Source: Anaerolineales bacterium (lineage in GTDB: Bacteria; Chloroflexota; Anaerolineae; Anaerolineales; UBA11579). Taken from it: a DNA stretch of 64,000 bases. The stretch lies in assembly GCA_019637675.1 (NCBI GenBank), contig JAHBVE010000002.1:395797-459796 (forward strand), in the 5' to 3' direction. Below the pieces are notes generated by a model. That model worked only from the letters and a program-made list of their open reading frames with translations. It made no database searches and had not been told where the DNA came from. How positions within the stretch are numbered: the stretch's first letter is position 1; each line of letters begins with the position of its first letter. Positions 1 through 7,891 of this stretch are shown in pieces. A program made the position numbers and the translations under genes.

Positions 1-303
1 GGACCAGACGGTGACGCCGAAGGCGGCCACCAGGTCCTCGGCCAGCTGGAACTGGTTCCAGAGTTCAGGCTCGATGCCCTCGCCGGTCTTGTAGCCGGTA
101 TAGAGCCCGTTGCGGAAGGATTCGATGACGTGATCGAAGGCATAGGCGACGTGGGTCACCTCGGGGCGCTCCAGCATGGCCATCAGGCTGCGCAGCAGGC
201 CGAGGGCCGCGCCTACTTCCCGGCCGGTGGGGTCTTTCTTGGGCGGCGCGCCGAAGTAATTGCGGTAAAGCTCGTACGTGCCGTCAACCAGGTGGATTTG
301 CAT
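1..303 (-). CDS. 5'-3' exonuclease, N-terminal part (cut by window edge)
   Basis: The first 101 residues of a protein that continues beyond base 1. The opening MQIHLVDGTYELYRNYFGAP, followed by an AYAFDH segment and YTGYKTGEG, matches the PIN/FEN-like 5'-3' exonuclease fold, as in the N-terminal domain of DNA polymerase I and in stand-alone exonucleases. The family removes 5' flaps and RNA primers with two metal ions; the Asp in VDGTY and in AFDH fit metal ligands. The ATG at 301-303 follows a TACAAT box by 6 nt and there is no Shine-Dalgarno, so the transcript is probably leaderless. Whether a polymerase domain follows cannot be seen. Confidence 0.8.
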   Translation of the reverse strand, partial: MQIHLVDGTYELYRNYFGAPPKKDPTGREVGAALGLLRSLMAMLERPEVTHVAYAFDHVIESFRNGLYTGYKTGEGIEPELWNQFQLAEDLVAAFGVTVWS

Positions 304-309
304 AGGACG

Positions 310-315
310 ATTGTA
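310..315 (-). promoter_or_regulatory. -10 box of leaderless exonuclease transcript
   Basis: TACAAT on the minus strand, 6 nt before the ATG. A start site 6-8 nt downstream would coincide with the start codon. Confidence 0.5.
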
Positions 316-384
316 ATCTGCGATCCCGGGCGGCTTCGATGCTACAATGCAAACATCCATTCGCTGCAATAATAGGAGAGAAAA

Positions 385-585
385 ATGGCAAAGAAACGTT
401 CCAAGAAGAGCAGTGGCCTTAATTTGTCGGCTCCCAAGCAGATAACCTGGGTGATTTCGGTTATTGTTGGGGTTTTAGGCTTGCTGTCTGAGTTTGCCGG
501 GCTTTCGATTGGCGTCGAGTCAGCAGTTCTGCTGGCCATCGGCTTTGTCGTGCTGGCCGTGGCGACCGCCGCCAACGGCCTGTAA
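385..585 (+). CDS. small hypothetical membrane protein
   Basis: A 66-residue protein with a very basic N terminus (MAKKRSKKSS) and two hydrophobic stretches, about residues 20-40 and 44-64, that should form a helical hairpin in the membrane. A GGAGAG Shine-Dalgarno lies 7 nt before the ATG. It is a single-gene unit with its own rho-independent terminator, divergent from the exonuclease. I do not recognise the family, and no function can be inferred beyond membrane localisation. Confidence 0.65.
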   Translation: MAKKRSKKSSGLNLSAPKQITWVISVIVGVLGLLSEFAGLSIGVESAVLLAIGFVVLAVATAANGL

Positions 586-603
586 GCCAACTTCATTCGC
601 AGT

Positions 604-636
604 AAAAAAGCCCAGCCGAATGGCTGGGCTTTTTTG
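604..636 (+). terminator. rho-independent terminator
   Basis: The stem AGCCCAGCC/GGCTGGGCT is flanked by an A-run and a T-run, 20 nt after the small membrane protein gene. Confidence 0.85.
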
Positions 637-648
637 TTTCGGCTTGGG

Positions 649-680
649 GAGTGCTTCGCTCGTTTCACTCGCTCGCATGA
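649..680. repeat. possible interspersed repeat fragment
   Basis: The segment alternates GCTTCGCTCG and CACTCGCTCG before CATGACA, which resembles intergenic repeats seen in many bacterial genomes. It has no coding potential and sits in the gap before pth. Only one clear copy occurs here. Confidence 0.25.
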
Positions 681-777
681 CAATACGCTCATCTCCTCGA
701 ACAAAAATGCTAAAATAGCCGCGGAATTCGACCACCCCAGCAGACGCTGCGGTGGCTACTGTCGTTTAAGAGGGCAC

Positions 778-1389
778 ATGTTTCGAAAGCGCAAACCGAA
801 AGAGCACGAGAGCAACAACCCACCCTACCTGATCGCCGGGCTGGGCAACCCAGGGCCGGAGTACCGCGAGAACCGCCACAACGTAGGCTTTATGGTGGTG
901 GACAAGCTGGCCGAGGAGCTGGGCGTGAAGTTCACCAAGGTGCAGAACGAGGCCATGGTGGCCCAGGCCGGCGCGGGCGAAGGGCGGGTGGTGCTGGCCA
1001 AGCCGCGCACCTTCATGAACAACTCCGGCGTTTCGGTGAGCCAGCTGGTGCGCTTCTACAAAGTGCCGCTCGATAAGCTGCTGGTGGTGTACGACGATGT
1101 GGACCTGCCGTTCGAGACGCTGCGCTTGCGCTCAGAGGGCAGCTCGGGCGGGCAGAACGGGATGAAGTCCATCATTCAGAAGCTGGGCTCGCAGGAGTTT
1201 GCGCGCCTTCGTGTTGGCGTGAGCCGCCCCAAGGGCCGCATGAGCACGCCCAACCATGTACTGCAAGATTTCTCGCGCGCCGAGCAAGAGGCGTTGCCCT
1301 TCGTGCTCAAGCGGGCGAGCGATGCCGTGCAGACCTTCATCAATGAAGGCATTGTGACGGCGATGAATAAATACAACGGAATTGAATGA
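778..1389 (+). CDS. pth: peptidyl-tRNA hydrolase
   Basis: A 203-residue enzyme that releases the peptide from peptidyl-tRNA dropped by stalled ribosomes. Family landmarks are LIAGLGNPGPEYRENRHNVG with the catalytic His (NRHNVGF), KPRTFMNNSG, and the YDDVDLPF loop with the catalytic Asp, followed by GSSGGQNGMKS. The frame is open further upstream, but the ATG at 778 gives the normal family length with a short basic leader. Its TGA overlaps the ATG of mfd by 4 nt (ATGA), so the two are translationally coupled. Confidence 0.95.
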   Translation: MFRKRKPKEHESNNPPYLIAGLGNPGPEYRENRHNVGFMVVDKLAEELGVKFTKVQNEAMVAQAGAGEGRVVLAKPRTFMNNSGVSVSQLVRFYKVPLDKLLVVYDDVDLPFETLRLRSEGSSGGQNGMKSIIQKLGSQEFARLRVGVSRPKGRMSTPNHVLQDFSRAEQEALPFVLKRASDAVQTFINEGIVTAMNKYNGIE

Positions 1390-4300
1390 GCGAACTGCTG
1401 CAGCGCATCCAGCGCCAACCTGCTTTTAAGCAGCTGCTGGCGAATAGCCATGACGGCACAGGCCCAGTGCAACTGGGGCTGATCCGTTCGGCGCGCCTGC
1501 CGCTGGCAGCCGCCCTGGCGGCTGCCAGCGGGCGGCCTGCGCTGCTATTGAGCCACCGGCGTGACCGTGCGCTGGCCCACTTTGAAGAGCTGGGCTTCTG
1601 GACGCCGGCGCTGGAGCGTATGTACTTTGCTGAGCCGAGCTCACTGTTCTACGAGAACGCGCCGTGGAGCGAAACAGCGCGGCGCGAGCGCCTGGGCGCC
1701 CTCTCGCAGCTGGCGCTGGGCGCAAGCACGCCGTTCATCACGGCCAGCGCGCGGGCGCTGATGTCACGCACGCTGCCGCCGGCGCAGTTCACTGCGGCGG
1801 CGCAGCGTTTGCAGCGCGGGGCGCGCAGCCAACCCGCCGAACTGGCCGCCCAATTGGCGCGCCTGGGCTACGAGGCAGCTCAGAATGTGGTGGCGCCCGG
1901 CCAGTTCGCCCGGCGCGGCGGCATTCTGGATCTGTGGCCGATGCAGGACGAGCTGCCCGCCCGTTTGGAATACTTCGGCGATGAGCTGGACAGCCTGCGC
2001 CGCTTTGACCCGGCCACGCAGCGCACCATCCAGCCGATCGAGGACCTGCTGATCCCGCCGGCGCGTGAATACATCCTCAACGAGCCGCTGCCCGCCGGCC
2101 TGGAAGCACGCGCCCTCAATGAGTTCCACATCCCCCTGCTCCACCCTGAGCCAGCCGGACTGCTGGACTATTTGCCGGCGGACGCGCTGATCCTGATCGA
2201 TGACCTGGACGCGCTGCGCGACCAGATCAGTGAACTCGAAACGCAGGCGTTGCAACTGCGCCAGGAGAGCCTGGAAGCTGGCAGCCTGGCCGCCGAGTAT
2301 CCGGCCCCGTATCTCTCGCTGTCTGAGCTGGAAGAGATGCTTTCGGAGCGCACCGTGATCGAACTGGGGCCAGCGCTAGCGATCGAAGATGCGCATAGCA
2401 TCAGCGGCTTGTTCCGGCCCGGGCCGCGCTTTGGCGGCCAGCTCAAGCCGATGCTCGACCAGGTGGAGCGTTACTTAGACGCGGGCGACGAGGTGCTGAT
2501 CGTCTCGCGCCAGACGCCGCGTCTGAGCGATATGTGGGCCGAGCGTAATTACGGGGCGGGCAACCTGGCCGACCCGCAGTTCGCCGAGGGCAGCCTGGCC
2601 GAAGGCTGGAGCCTGGAGAGCTCCGGCCTCGGCCGGGCTAACGAGCCGCGCCTGCACCTGCTGACCGACGGCGAGATCTTTGGCTGGGAGCGGCCGCAAG
2701 CGCGCCGCCAGCCGCGGCCGGAGAGCCAGGCGCCGGAAACGCCGTACGTGGACCTGCAGAACGAAGAGCTGGTGGTGCATATTGACCACGGCATCGGCAT
2801 CTTCCGCGGTTTGGTGGAAGCCAAGATCGAGGGCAAGACGCGTGAGTTCCTGCGGGTGGAGTACGCCGGCGGCGACCAGCTGTACGTGCCAGTGCACCAG
2901 GCTGACCGGCTGAGCCGCTACATTGGCTCACGCGGCGAGACGCCGACCCTGAGCCGCCTGGGCGGGCAGGAATGGCGCAGCACAAAGTCACGCGTGCGGC
3001 GGGCGGTGGAAGCCATCGCCGAAGACCTGCTGGAGCTGTACGCCAAACGTGAGATGGCGCAGGGGCACGCCTACCCGCCGGATACGCCCTGGCAGCACGA
3101 GCTGGAGGCCAGCTTCCCATATGTGGAGACAGACGACCAACTGCGCGTGCTGGCCGAAGTGAAGCAGGACATGCAGCACACCCGCCCGATGGACCGCCTG
3201 GTGTGCGGGGATGCCGGCTACGGCAAGACCGAGATCGCCCTGCGGGCGGCCTTCAAAGCCGTGATGGATGGCAAACAAGTGGCGATGCTGGTACCTACCA
3301 CGGTGCTGGCGCAGCAGCACTATGAAACCTTCCGCCAACGGCTGGCGGCCTTTCCGGTGCGGATCGAGATGCTCTCGCGCTTCCGGGATGCCAAGCAGCA
3401 GCAGGACACCATCCGCAAGCTGGCCAGCGGCGACATGGATATTGTGATCGGCACGCACCGCCTGGTGCAGGCAGATGTCAAGTTCAAGGACCTGGGGCTA
3501 GTAATTATTGACGAAGAGCAGCGCTTCGGTGTGGCGCATAAGGAGCATTTGAAGAAGCTGCGCACCGAAGTGGATGTGCTAACCATGACGGCCACCCCCA
3601 TCCCGCGCACGTTGTATATGGCGCTCACCGGTGTGCGCGATATCTCGACCATCAATACGCCGCCGGAAGAGCGCCTGCCGATCGTGACTCATGTTGGCCC
3701 CTACTCCGAACAGCTGGTGCGGCGGGCGGTGCTGCGCGAGCTGGACCGCGGCGGCCAGATATTCTTCGTGCACAACCGCGTGCACACGATCGACGCGATG
3801 CGCAGCCACCTGCAGCGCGTGGTGCCCGAGGTGCGCATTGGCGTGGCGCACGGCCAGATGGCCGAGCGCGAGCTGGCTGAGCGAATGAACGAGTTCTCAC
3901 GCGGCGAGATCGACCTGCTGCTGACCACGACCATCATTGAGTCCGGCCTGGATATTCCCAACGCCAACACGCTGATCGTCGACCGGGCGGATGCTTTTGG
4001 CCTGGCGCAGCTGTACCAGCTGCGCGGCCGCGTGGGGCGCGGGGCGCAGCGGGCGTATGCGTACTTCTTCCGCCACGCGCAAAACGGCATGACCGACGAG
4101 GGCCGCCAGCGGCTGGAGACGATCGCCGAGAACACGCAGCACGGCGCGGGCTTCTCGGTGGCGATGCGTGATCTCGAGATCCGCGGCGCGGGCGACTTAC
4201 TGGGCGTGCGCCAGCACGGCCTGATCGCGGCGGTGGGCTTTCACTTGTATACGCGGCTGCTCTCCAAGGCGGTGGATGACCTCAAGCGCGTGGGCGGCTT

Positions 4301-4802
4301 TGGCGCCGAGGCCGGCGCGGTGCACATCACCCTGTATCACCCGCTCATCAATGTGGACCTGCCGATTGAGGTAGGCATCCCGGCCAGTTATGTGAGCGAC
4401 AAGGCCATGCGCCTGAAACTGTACCGCCGCCTGGCGGATATTCACGATGTGAGCGAGATCGAAGCGCTGGAGGAAGAGTTCCGGGACCGCTTTGGCCCGC
4501 CGCCCGCCGAGGTGCAGAACCTGCTCTTCCAACTGCATGTGCGCGTGCTGGCCGAGCGCACCGGGCTGACCGCCATCAATGTGGAGAACAAGCAGCTGGC
4601 GCTGCGCTTCCCGCCGCCGCGCAAAAAGGACCAGCCGATGGAGTTCGGCAGGTTACCGGCCGGCACGCGCACCAGCAAGAACACGGTGTGGTTGAGCGGC
4701 CTGGAAGGCGTGGACTGGCGCCAGCGGCTGCTGAGCCTGCTGGAGGCCCTGGTGGAACTGAACGCCCAGAAGGCCGGCGCACTGCCGGCCGAGACGGAAT
4801 AA
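1386..4802 (+). CDS. mfd: transcription-repair coupling factor Mfd
   Basis: A full-length (1138 aa) ATP-dependent translocase that removes RNA polymerase stalled at DNA lesions and recruits UvrA. The order is a UvrB-like N-terminal module (about 1-340), the RNA polymerase-interacting domain beginning near [12 protein letters not shown] (about 460), then RecG-like helicase lobes with Walker [10 protein letters not shown] (about 607), the DEEQ box (about 707), TATPIPRTL and QLRGRVGRG, and a C-terminal TRCF domain that masks the UvrA surface. It is coupled to pth by ATGA and followed by a terminator. No UvrA or UvrC gene lies nearby. Confidence 0.97.
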   Translation: MSELLQRIQRQPAFKQLLANSHDGTGPVQLGLIRSARLPLAAALAAASGRPALLLSHRRDRALAHFEELGFWTPALERMYFAEPSSLFYENAPWSETARRERLGALSQLALGASTPFITASARALMSRTLPPAQFTAAAQRLQRGARSQPAELAAQLARLGYEAAQNVVAPGQFARRGGILDLWPMQDELPARLEYFGDELDSLRRFDPATQRTIQPIEDLLIPPAREYILNEPLPAGLEARALNEFHIPLLHPEPAGLLDYLPADALILIDDLDALRDQISELETQALQLRQESLEAGSLAAEYPAPYLSLSELEEMLSERTVIELGPALAIEDAHSISGLFRPGPRFGGQLKPMLDQVERYLDAGDEVLIVSRQTPRLSDMWAERNYGAGNLADPQFAEGSLAEGWSLESSGLGRANEPRLHLLTDGEIFGWERPQARRQPRPESQAPETPYVDLQNEELVVHIDHGIGIFRGLVEAKIEGKTREFLRVEYAGGDQLYVPVHQADRLSRYIGSRGETPTLSRLGGQEWRSTKSRVRRAVEAIAEDLLELYAKREMAQGHAYPPDTPWQHELEASFPYVETDDQLRVLAEVKQDMQHTRPMDRLVCGDAGYGKTEIALRAAFKAVMDGKQVAMLVPTTVLAQQHYETFRQRLAAFPVRIEMLSRFRDAKQQQDTIRKLASGDMDIVIGTHRLVQADVKFKDLGLVIIDEEQRFGVAHKEHLKKLRTEVDVLTMTATPIPRTLYMALTGVRDISTINTPPEERLPIVTHVGPYSEQLVRRAVLRELDRGGQIFFVHNRVHTIDAMRSHLQRVVPEVRIGVAHGQMAERELAERMNEFSRGEIDLLLTTTIIESGLDIPNANTLIVDRADAFGLAQLYQLRGRVGRGAQRAYAYFFRHAQNGMTDEGRQRLETIAENTQHGAGFSVAMRDLEIRGAGDLLGVRQHGLIAAVGFHLYTRLLSKAVDDLKRVGGFGAEAGAVHITLYHPLINVDLPIEVGIPASYVSDKAMRLKLYRRLADIHDVSEIEALEEEFRDRFGPPPAEVQNLLFQLHVRVLAERTGLTAINVENKQLALRFPPPRKKDQPMEFGRLPAGTRTSKNTVWLSGLEGVDWRQRLLSLLEALVELNAQKAGALPAETE

Positions 4803-4835
4803 AAAAGCGGCCCTGCCTTGCAGGGCCGCTTTTTT
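4803..4835 (+). terminator. rho-independent terminator of pth-mfd
   Basis: A perfect stem of GCGGCCCTG with CAGGGCCGC and a T7 tract directly after the mfd stop codon. The A-run on the other side lets it also serve the convergent YceI-like gene. Confidence 0.9.
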
Positions 4836-4854
4836 TGTTTACGTAAAGCTGGCG

Positions 4855-5580
4855 CTACTGCGCCAGCGCCACGAACTCAAGCTCGAGGATCAGGGTCTGC
4901 TCCACCGAGGCGACCTGCGGCACGCTGGGGATCTGCAGGTCATAGCTGGGCCGGTCGATGGTGGTGGTGGCCAGGCCGCTGATGCGGCTGTCCGACTCCA
5001 CCGTGACGGTGACGTCAAAGGTGACCGGGTTGGTGATGTCACGGATGGTCAGATCACCCGTGATCTGGAAGCTGAAGGTGTCGCCAACGGCGATGCTGGC
5101 AGGCAAGCCGCTGTAGGCGGTAGGAGTAAAGGTGACGAATTCGTAGACATTGGTTTGCAGGATCAGATTCTGGATGGCGCGGTTGCGGCTGCCGCTATCG
5201 GTGATGAAGGTGCGCGCATTCACCTGCACCGTGCCGACCTGCACATCGGCCGGGCTGGCCGGGTCGATCACGATCTGGGCGGCGACCGCATTGCTGACGC
5301 CGACCACGGTCTTGTCAGCCCCGTTGAGCACTTCGTTAATGAGGAAGCGGGCCTCGCTCTGGTCAGCGTCTATTTCAAAGACCAGGCTGCCCTCGGCGGC
5401 GGCCGGTTGGTCCGGCGCGGCGGTGGCCTGCTGGGCCACCGCCGACGGCAGCACCGGGATGGCGGTCAGCTCGCCGCTGGGGGCGGCGGTTGGCCGCAAG
5501 GCGTAGGCGGCCGCTGCGCCGACCAGCACCAGGGCGACGATGCCGGTGATTGCAACGATTGTGATTGTTCGACGATCCAT
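4855..5580 (-). CDS. YceI-like domain protein, membrane-anchored
   Basis: A 241-residue exported protein. Residues about 7-28 form one transmembrane helix or uncleaved signal anchor, followed by a Pro/Ala-rich linker. The remainder resembles the YceI lipocalin-like barrel: FEIDADQSEARFLINEVL, VVGVSNAVAAQI, RDITNPVTFDVTV and a hydrophobic C-terminal strand. Members of this family bind long-chain polyisoprenoids or similar lipids outside the cytoplasm. GGAGAG lies just before the ATG. It is a single-gene unit; a direct role is unknown. Confidence 0.8.
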   Translation of the reverse strand: MDRRTITIVAITGIVALVLVGAAAAYALRPTAAPSGELTAIPVLPSAVAQQATAAPDQPAAAEGSLVFEIDADQSEARFLINEVLNGADKTVVGVSNAVAAQIVIDPASPADVQVGTVQVNARTFITDSGSRNRAIQNLILQTNVYEFVTFTPTAYSGLPASIAVGDTFSFQITGDLTIRDITNPVTFDVTVTVESDSRISGLATTTIDRPSYDLQIPSVPQVASVEQTLILELEFVALAQ

Positions 5581-5647
5581 ATCTCTCCAAAGAAAATAGC
5601 AGATTTAATTGCCTGACTATACTGGCTGGGGATTAAGCCGTCATGAT

Positions 5648-5673
5648 AAAGCGCCCGCTTTTGCGGGCGCTTT
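5648..5673 (-). terminator. terminator after SDR gene
   Basis: An inverted repeat AAAGCGCCCGC/GCGGGCGCTTT lies between the SDR stop and the YceI promoter. The T-tract is short (TTTAT), so strength is uncertain. Confidence 0.6.
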
Positions 5674-5710
5674 GCTGTGAGTCTGCTGTGAAGTCCTGCC
5701 AGGCGGCGTG

Positions 5711-6514
5711 TTATTTCGGCAGCAGCGAGTCCATTTGCTTGCGAATGAAATGGATCGCGCCGCGCGGGTTGAGCTTGTAGAACAGGTTCATCATCACGGC
5801 ATCGTTGCCAATGTAGGCCTGCAGCTTGTTCTTCTCGATAGCGCTGATGATGGTCTGCGCCGCCACTTCCGGCGAGGTGGGCTTGATGCGCGCCGAGCCA
5901 GCCTCTGCATCGCCGCCCGGCACAGCCAGGCCGGAGTTGGCGGTGATGTTGGTTGCGATGGCGCCGGGGAAGATCACCGTCACGCCCACGTTGGTGCCGA
6001 TCAGCTCGGCGTACAAGCCTTCGGTCAGGATCTTGACGGCGGCTTTGGAGGCTCCGTACAGGGTCTGGCCCGGGAAGGGGAAGAAGCCGCCCATGCTGGA
6101 GACGTTGACGATGTGCGCCTCGGGGCGCTGCAGGAGCGCCGGCAGGAAGGCCTTGACCATGTAGATGGTGCCATACAGGTTGATGTTGAGCACACGCTCG
6201 ATGACCGCATAGTCCAGGTCACCCAGTTTGACGAAGGGCTGAATGATGCCGGCATTGTTGACCAGGCCGTCCACTGCGCCGTGCTTGGCCTGCACTTCCG
6301 GCAGCAGGGCGTCCACCTGGGCCTTGTTGGAGATATCCAGAATATGGGTGGAGAGCGCGGCGCTGTTGGCCAGCTGGGCGGTCTCGTTCAGCGTGGCGTC
6401 TTTGATGTCCACCGCGGCGACGCGGGCGCCGCGCTGCAATAAGGCCAGGGTCAGGGCGCGGCCAATGCCGCTGCCGCCGCCGGTTACGACGAATACTTTG
6501 TCTCGAATTTTCAT
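5711..6514 (-). CDS. short-chain dehydrogenase/reductase
   Basis: A 267-residue NAD(P)-dependent oxidoreductase of the classical SDR type. Landmarks are the Rossmann motif TGGGSGIGRA (about 12-21), NNAG (near 90), the catalytic Ser (VNVSSMGG), and YGASKAAVK with the catalytic Tyr and Lys. Asp in AAVDIKDA after strand 2 favours NAD(H). The ATG at 6514 follows AAGGAGG; an in-frame extension upstream lacks a ribosome site. The substrate is not predictable; the C-terminal part resembles SDRs acting on lipid or hydroxyacyl substrates. Confidence 0.85.
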   Translation of the reverse strand: MKIRDKVFVVTGGGSGIGRALTLALLQRGARVAAVDIKDATLNETAQLANSAALSTHILDISNKAQVDALLPEVQAKHGAVDGLVNNAGIIQPFVKLGDLDYAVIERVLNINLYGTIYMVKAFLPALLQRPEAHIVNVSSMGGFFPFPGQTLYGASKAAVKILTEGLYAELIGTNVGVTVIFPGAIATNITANSGLAVPGGDAEAGSARIKPTSPEVAAQTIISAIEKNKLQAYIGNDAVMMNLFYKLNPRGAIHFIRKQMDSLLPK

Positions 6515-6600
6515 GAGTGCCTCCTTGTGAGCAGTATAGGCGCGGTGGTTGAGTGGTTGTAGAGGCAAATGTACTCGGGTTTTTGGGATGTTGCGTGCAT

Positions 6601-6656
6601 GCGTGCTACGCACGCGGCAGAAGCTACTCAGCTACGCTGAGTGACGCTTCTGCGGT
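6601..6656. repeat. palindromic repeat unit, copy 1
   Basis: Two adjacent inverted repeats: GCGTGC-TA-CGCACGC, then a long imperfect hairpin with GCAGAAGC/GCTTCTGC outer arms and CTCAGC/GCTGAG inner arms. Nearly identical to the copy at 6677-6733. Confidence 0.8.
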
Positions 6657-6676
6657 CAACTCAAGACAGTGCCTAG

Positions 6677-6733
6677 GCGTGCTGCGCACGCGGCAGAAGC
6701 TACTCAGCTTACGCTGAGTGACGCTTCTGCGGT
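6677..6733. repeat. palindromic repeat unit, copy 2
   Basis: Direct duplicate of the 6601-6656 unit with one inserted base and one substitution, separated from it by 20 bases of unrelated sequence. The arrangement resembles REP/BIME-type extragenic palindromes. Confidence 0.8.
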
Positions 6734-6811
6734 GAGTTCCTTACCGCGTAGTAAATTTTTTACAAGGCAGCCAGCACGGGCTGTGCTACGCTGGGCGGGC
6801 AAGGAGGCAGA

Positions 6812-7366
6812 ATGGCAAGCCCAGAAGAGCAATTGCAAAGCATGGTCAAGAACATGCCGGAGAACACCGGCAAGAGCCTGGACCAATGGTTCAAGCTGAT
6901 CAAGACCCAGGGGCTGGAAACCCACGGCGAGATCATGAAGCTGCTGAAAGGCGAGCACGGCGTCTCGCACGGCTTCGCCAACACCATCGCCATCATGTAC
7001 CGCCAGCAGGCGGCCGGCGGCCCCAGCCGCGGCAGCGAGCTGGAAGCGGCCTATTTCAGCGGGGCCAAGGCCGCCATGCAGCCGCTGTACGCGCAGATCG
7101 TGAAGGCGGCCCAGGCGCTGGGCAAGGATGTGGAGCTGGCGCCGAAGCAAACCTACATGAGCCTACGGCGCAACAAGCAATTTGGCATCGTGCAGGTGAG
7201 CAGCAAGGACAGGGTAGACCTGGGCCTGATCCTGAAGGGCGTGCCCGCCAGCGGGCGGCTGGAAGCCTGGGGCGGCATGTGCACGCACCGCGTGCGCCTG
7301 AGCAGCGCCAAGGAGTTCGACAAGCAGGTCAAGGACTGGCTGAAGCAAGCCTATAGCCAAGCATAG
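6812..7366 (+). CDS. DUF4287 + DUF5655 domain protein
   Basis: A 184-residue soluble protein. The N-terminal third (MVKNMPENTGKSLDQWFKLI, then HGEIMKLLKGEHGVSHGFAN) matches the DUF4287 helical domain. The rest (MQPLYAQIVKAAQALGKDVE ... SLRRNKQFGIVQVSSKDRVD) matches DUF5655, which has a predicted nucleic-acid-related or transport-like fold of unknown function. A strong AAGGAGG precedes the ATG. It is monocistronic and convergent with gluconokinase. No activity is established for this family. Confidence 0.75.
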   Translation: MASPEEQLQSMVKNMPENTGKSLDQWFKLIKTQGLETHGEIMKLLKGEHGVSHGFANTIAIMYRQQAAGGPSRGSELEAAYFSGAKAAMQPLYAQIVKAAQALGKDVELAPKQTYMSLRRNKQFGIVQVSSKDRVDLGLILKGVPASGRLEAWGGMCTHRVRLSSAKEFDKQVKDWLKQAYSQA

Positions 7367-7381
7367 CTTGGCTACCGAAGC

Positions 7382-7885
7382 CTAATTCTCCGGCTTGTCT
7401 TCGTCGAGGGCAACCAGCACTTCGCGCACGGTGCGGCCTACGCTTTGGCCGGCGTTCACCACAATGGCGTCGGCCGGCTCTTCCAGCGCTTCGAACTGGC
7501 TTTCCAGCAAGGACGCGGGCATAAAGTGGCCCTTGCGGCCCTGCACGCGGCGAGCGATCAGCGCCGGCGCGCCTTTGAGATAGACGAAGTGCAGCGGCAG
7601 CCCGCCCTGCCCCAGCTGCTCACGGTAGCTTTGTTTCAAGGCCGAGCAGGCCAGCACGGCGCGCTGGCCGCGGGCGGCGTGCTGGCGCAGGGCCGCGTTG
7701 AGGGCGGCCAGCCAGGGGGCGCGGTCGGCATCGGTCAGCGGTTGGCCGCCGGCCATCTTGGCGATGTTGGCTGGCGGGTGAAAGTCGTCACCCTCCAGGA
7801 ACGGCGCGGCCAGCGCCTTGGCCAGCGCACGCCCGATGCGTGTCTTGCCGGAGCCGGATACCCCCATCACCACCACAGAATGCAT
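7382..7885 (-). CDS. gntK: gluconokinase
   Basis: A 167-residue P-loop kinase that phosphorylates gluconate to 6-phosphogluconate with ATP. The N-terminal Walker A is GVSGSGKT. GDDFHPPANIAKM (substrate-binding region), LTDADRAPWLAALN, ACSALKQSYREQL and KGHFMPASLLESQFEALEEP are hallmarks of the GntK/carbohydrate kinase family. It starts only 6 nt after the stop of the upstream permease gene, so it is probably the last gene of the hyuA-hyuB-permease unit. Other gluconate genes are absent here. Confidence 0.9.
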   Translation of the reverse strand: MHSVVVMGVSGSGKTRIGRALAKALAAPFLEGDDFHPPANIAKMAGGQPLTDADRAPWLAALNAALRQHAARGQRAVLACSALKQSYREQLGQGGLPLHFVYLKGAPALIARRVQGRKGHFMPASLLESQFEALEEPADAIVVNAGQSVGRTVREVLVALDEDKPEN

Positions 7886-7891
7886 GCGCGC

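Larger units (their letters stand above)
6515..6811. other. intergenic region with duplicated hairpins
   Basis: No gene is seen in these 297 bases. The two hairpin repeats at 6601-6656 and 6677-6733 fill the middle, and the ribosome site of the next gene (AAGGAGG) lies at the end. Confidence 0.7.

Noticed and set aside
6601..6733. CRISPR-like repeat pair
   Set aside because: Only two units, each internally palindromic over its whole length, with a 20-base spacer and no cas genes.
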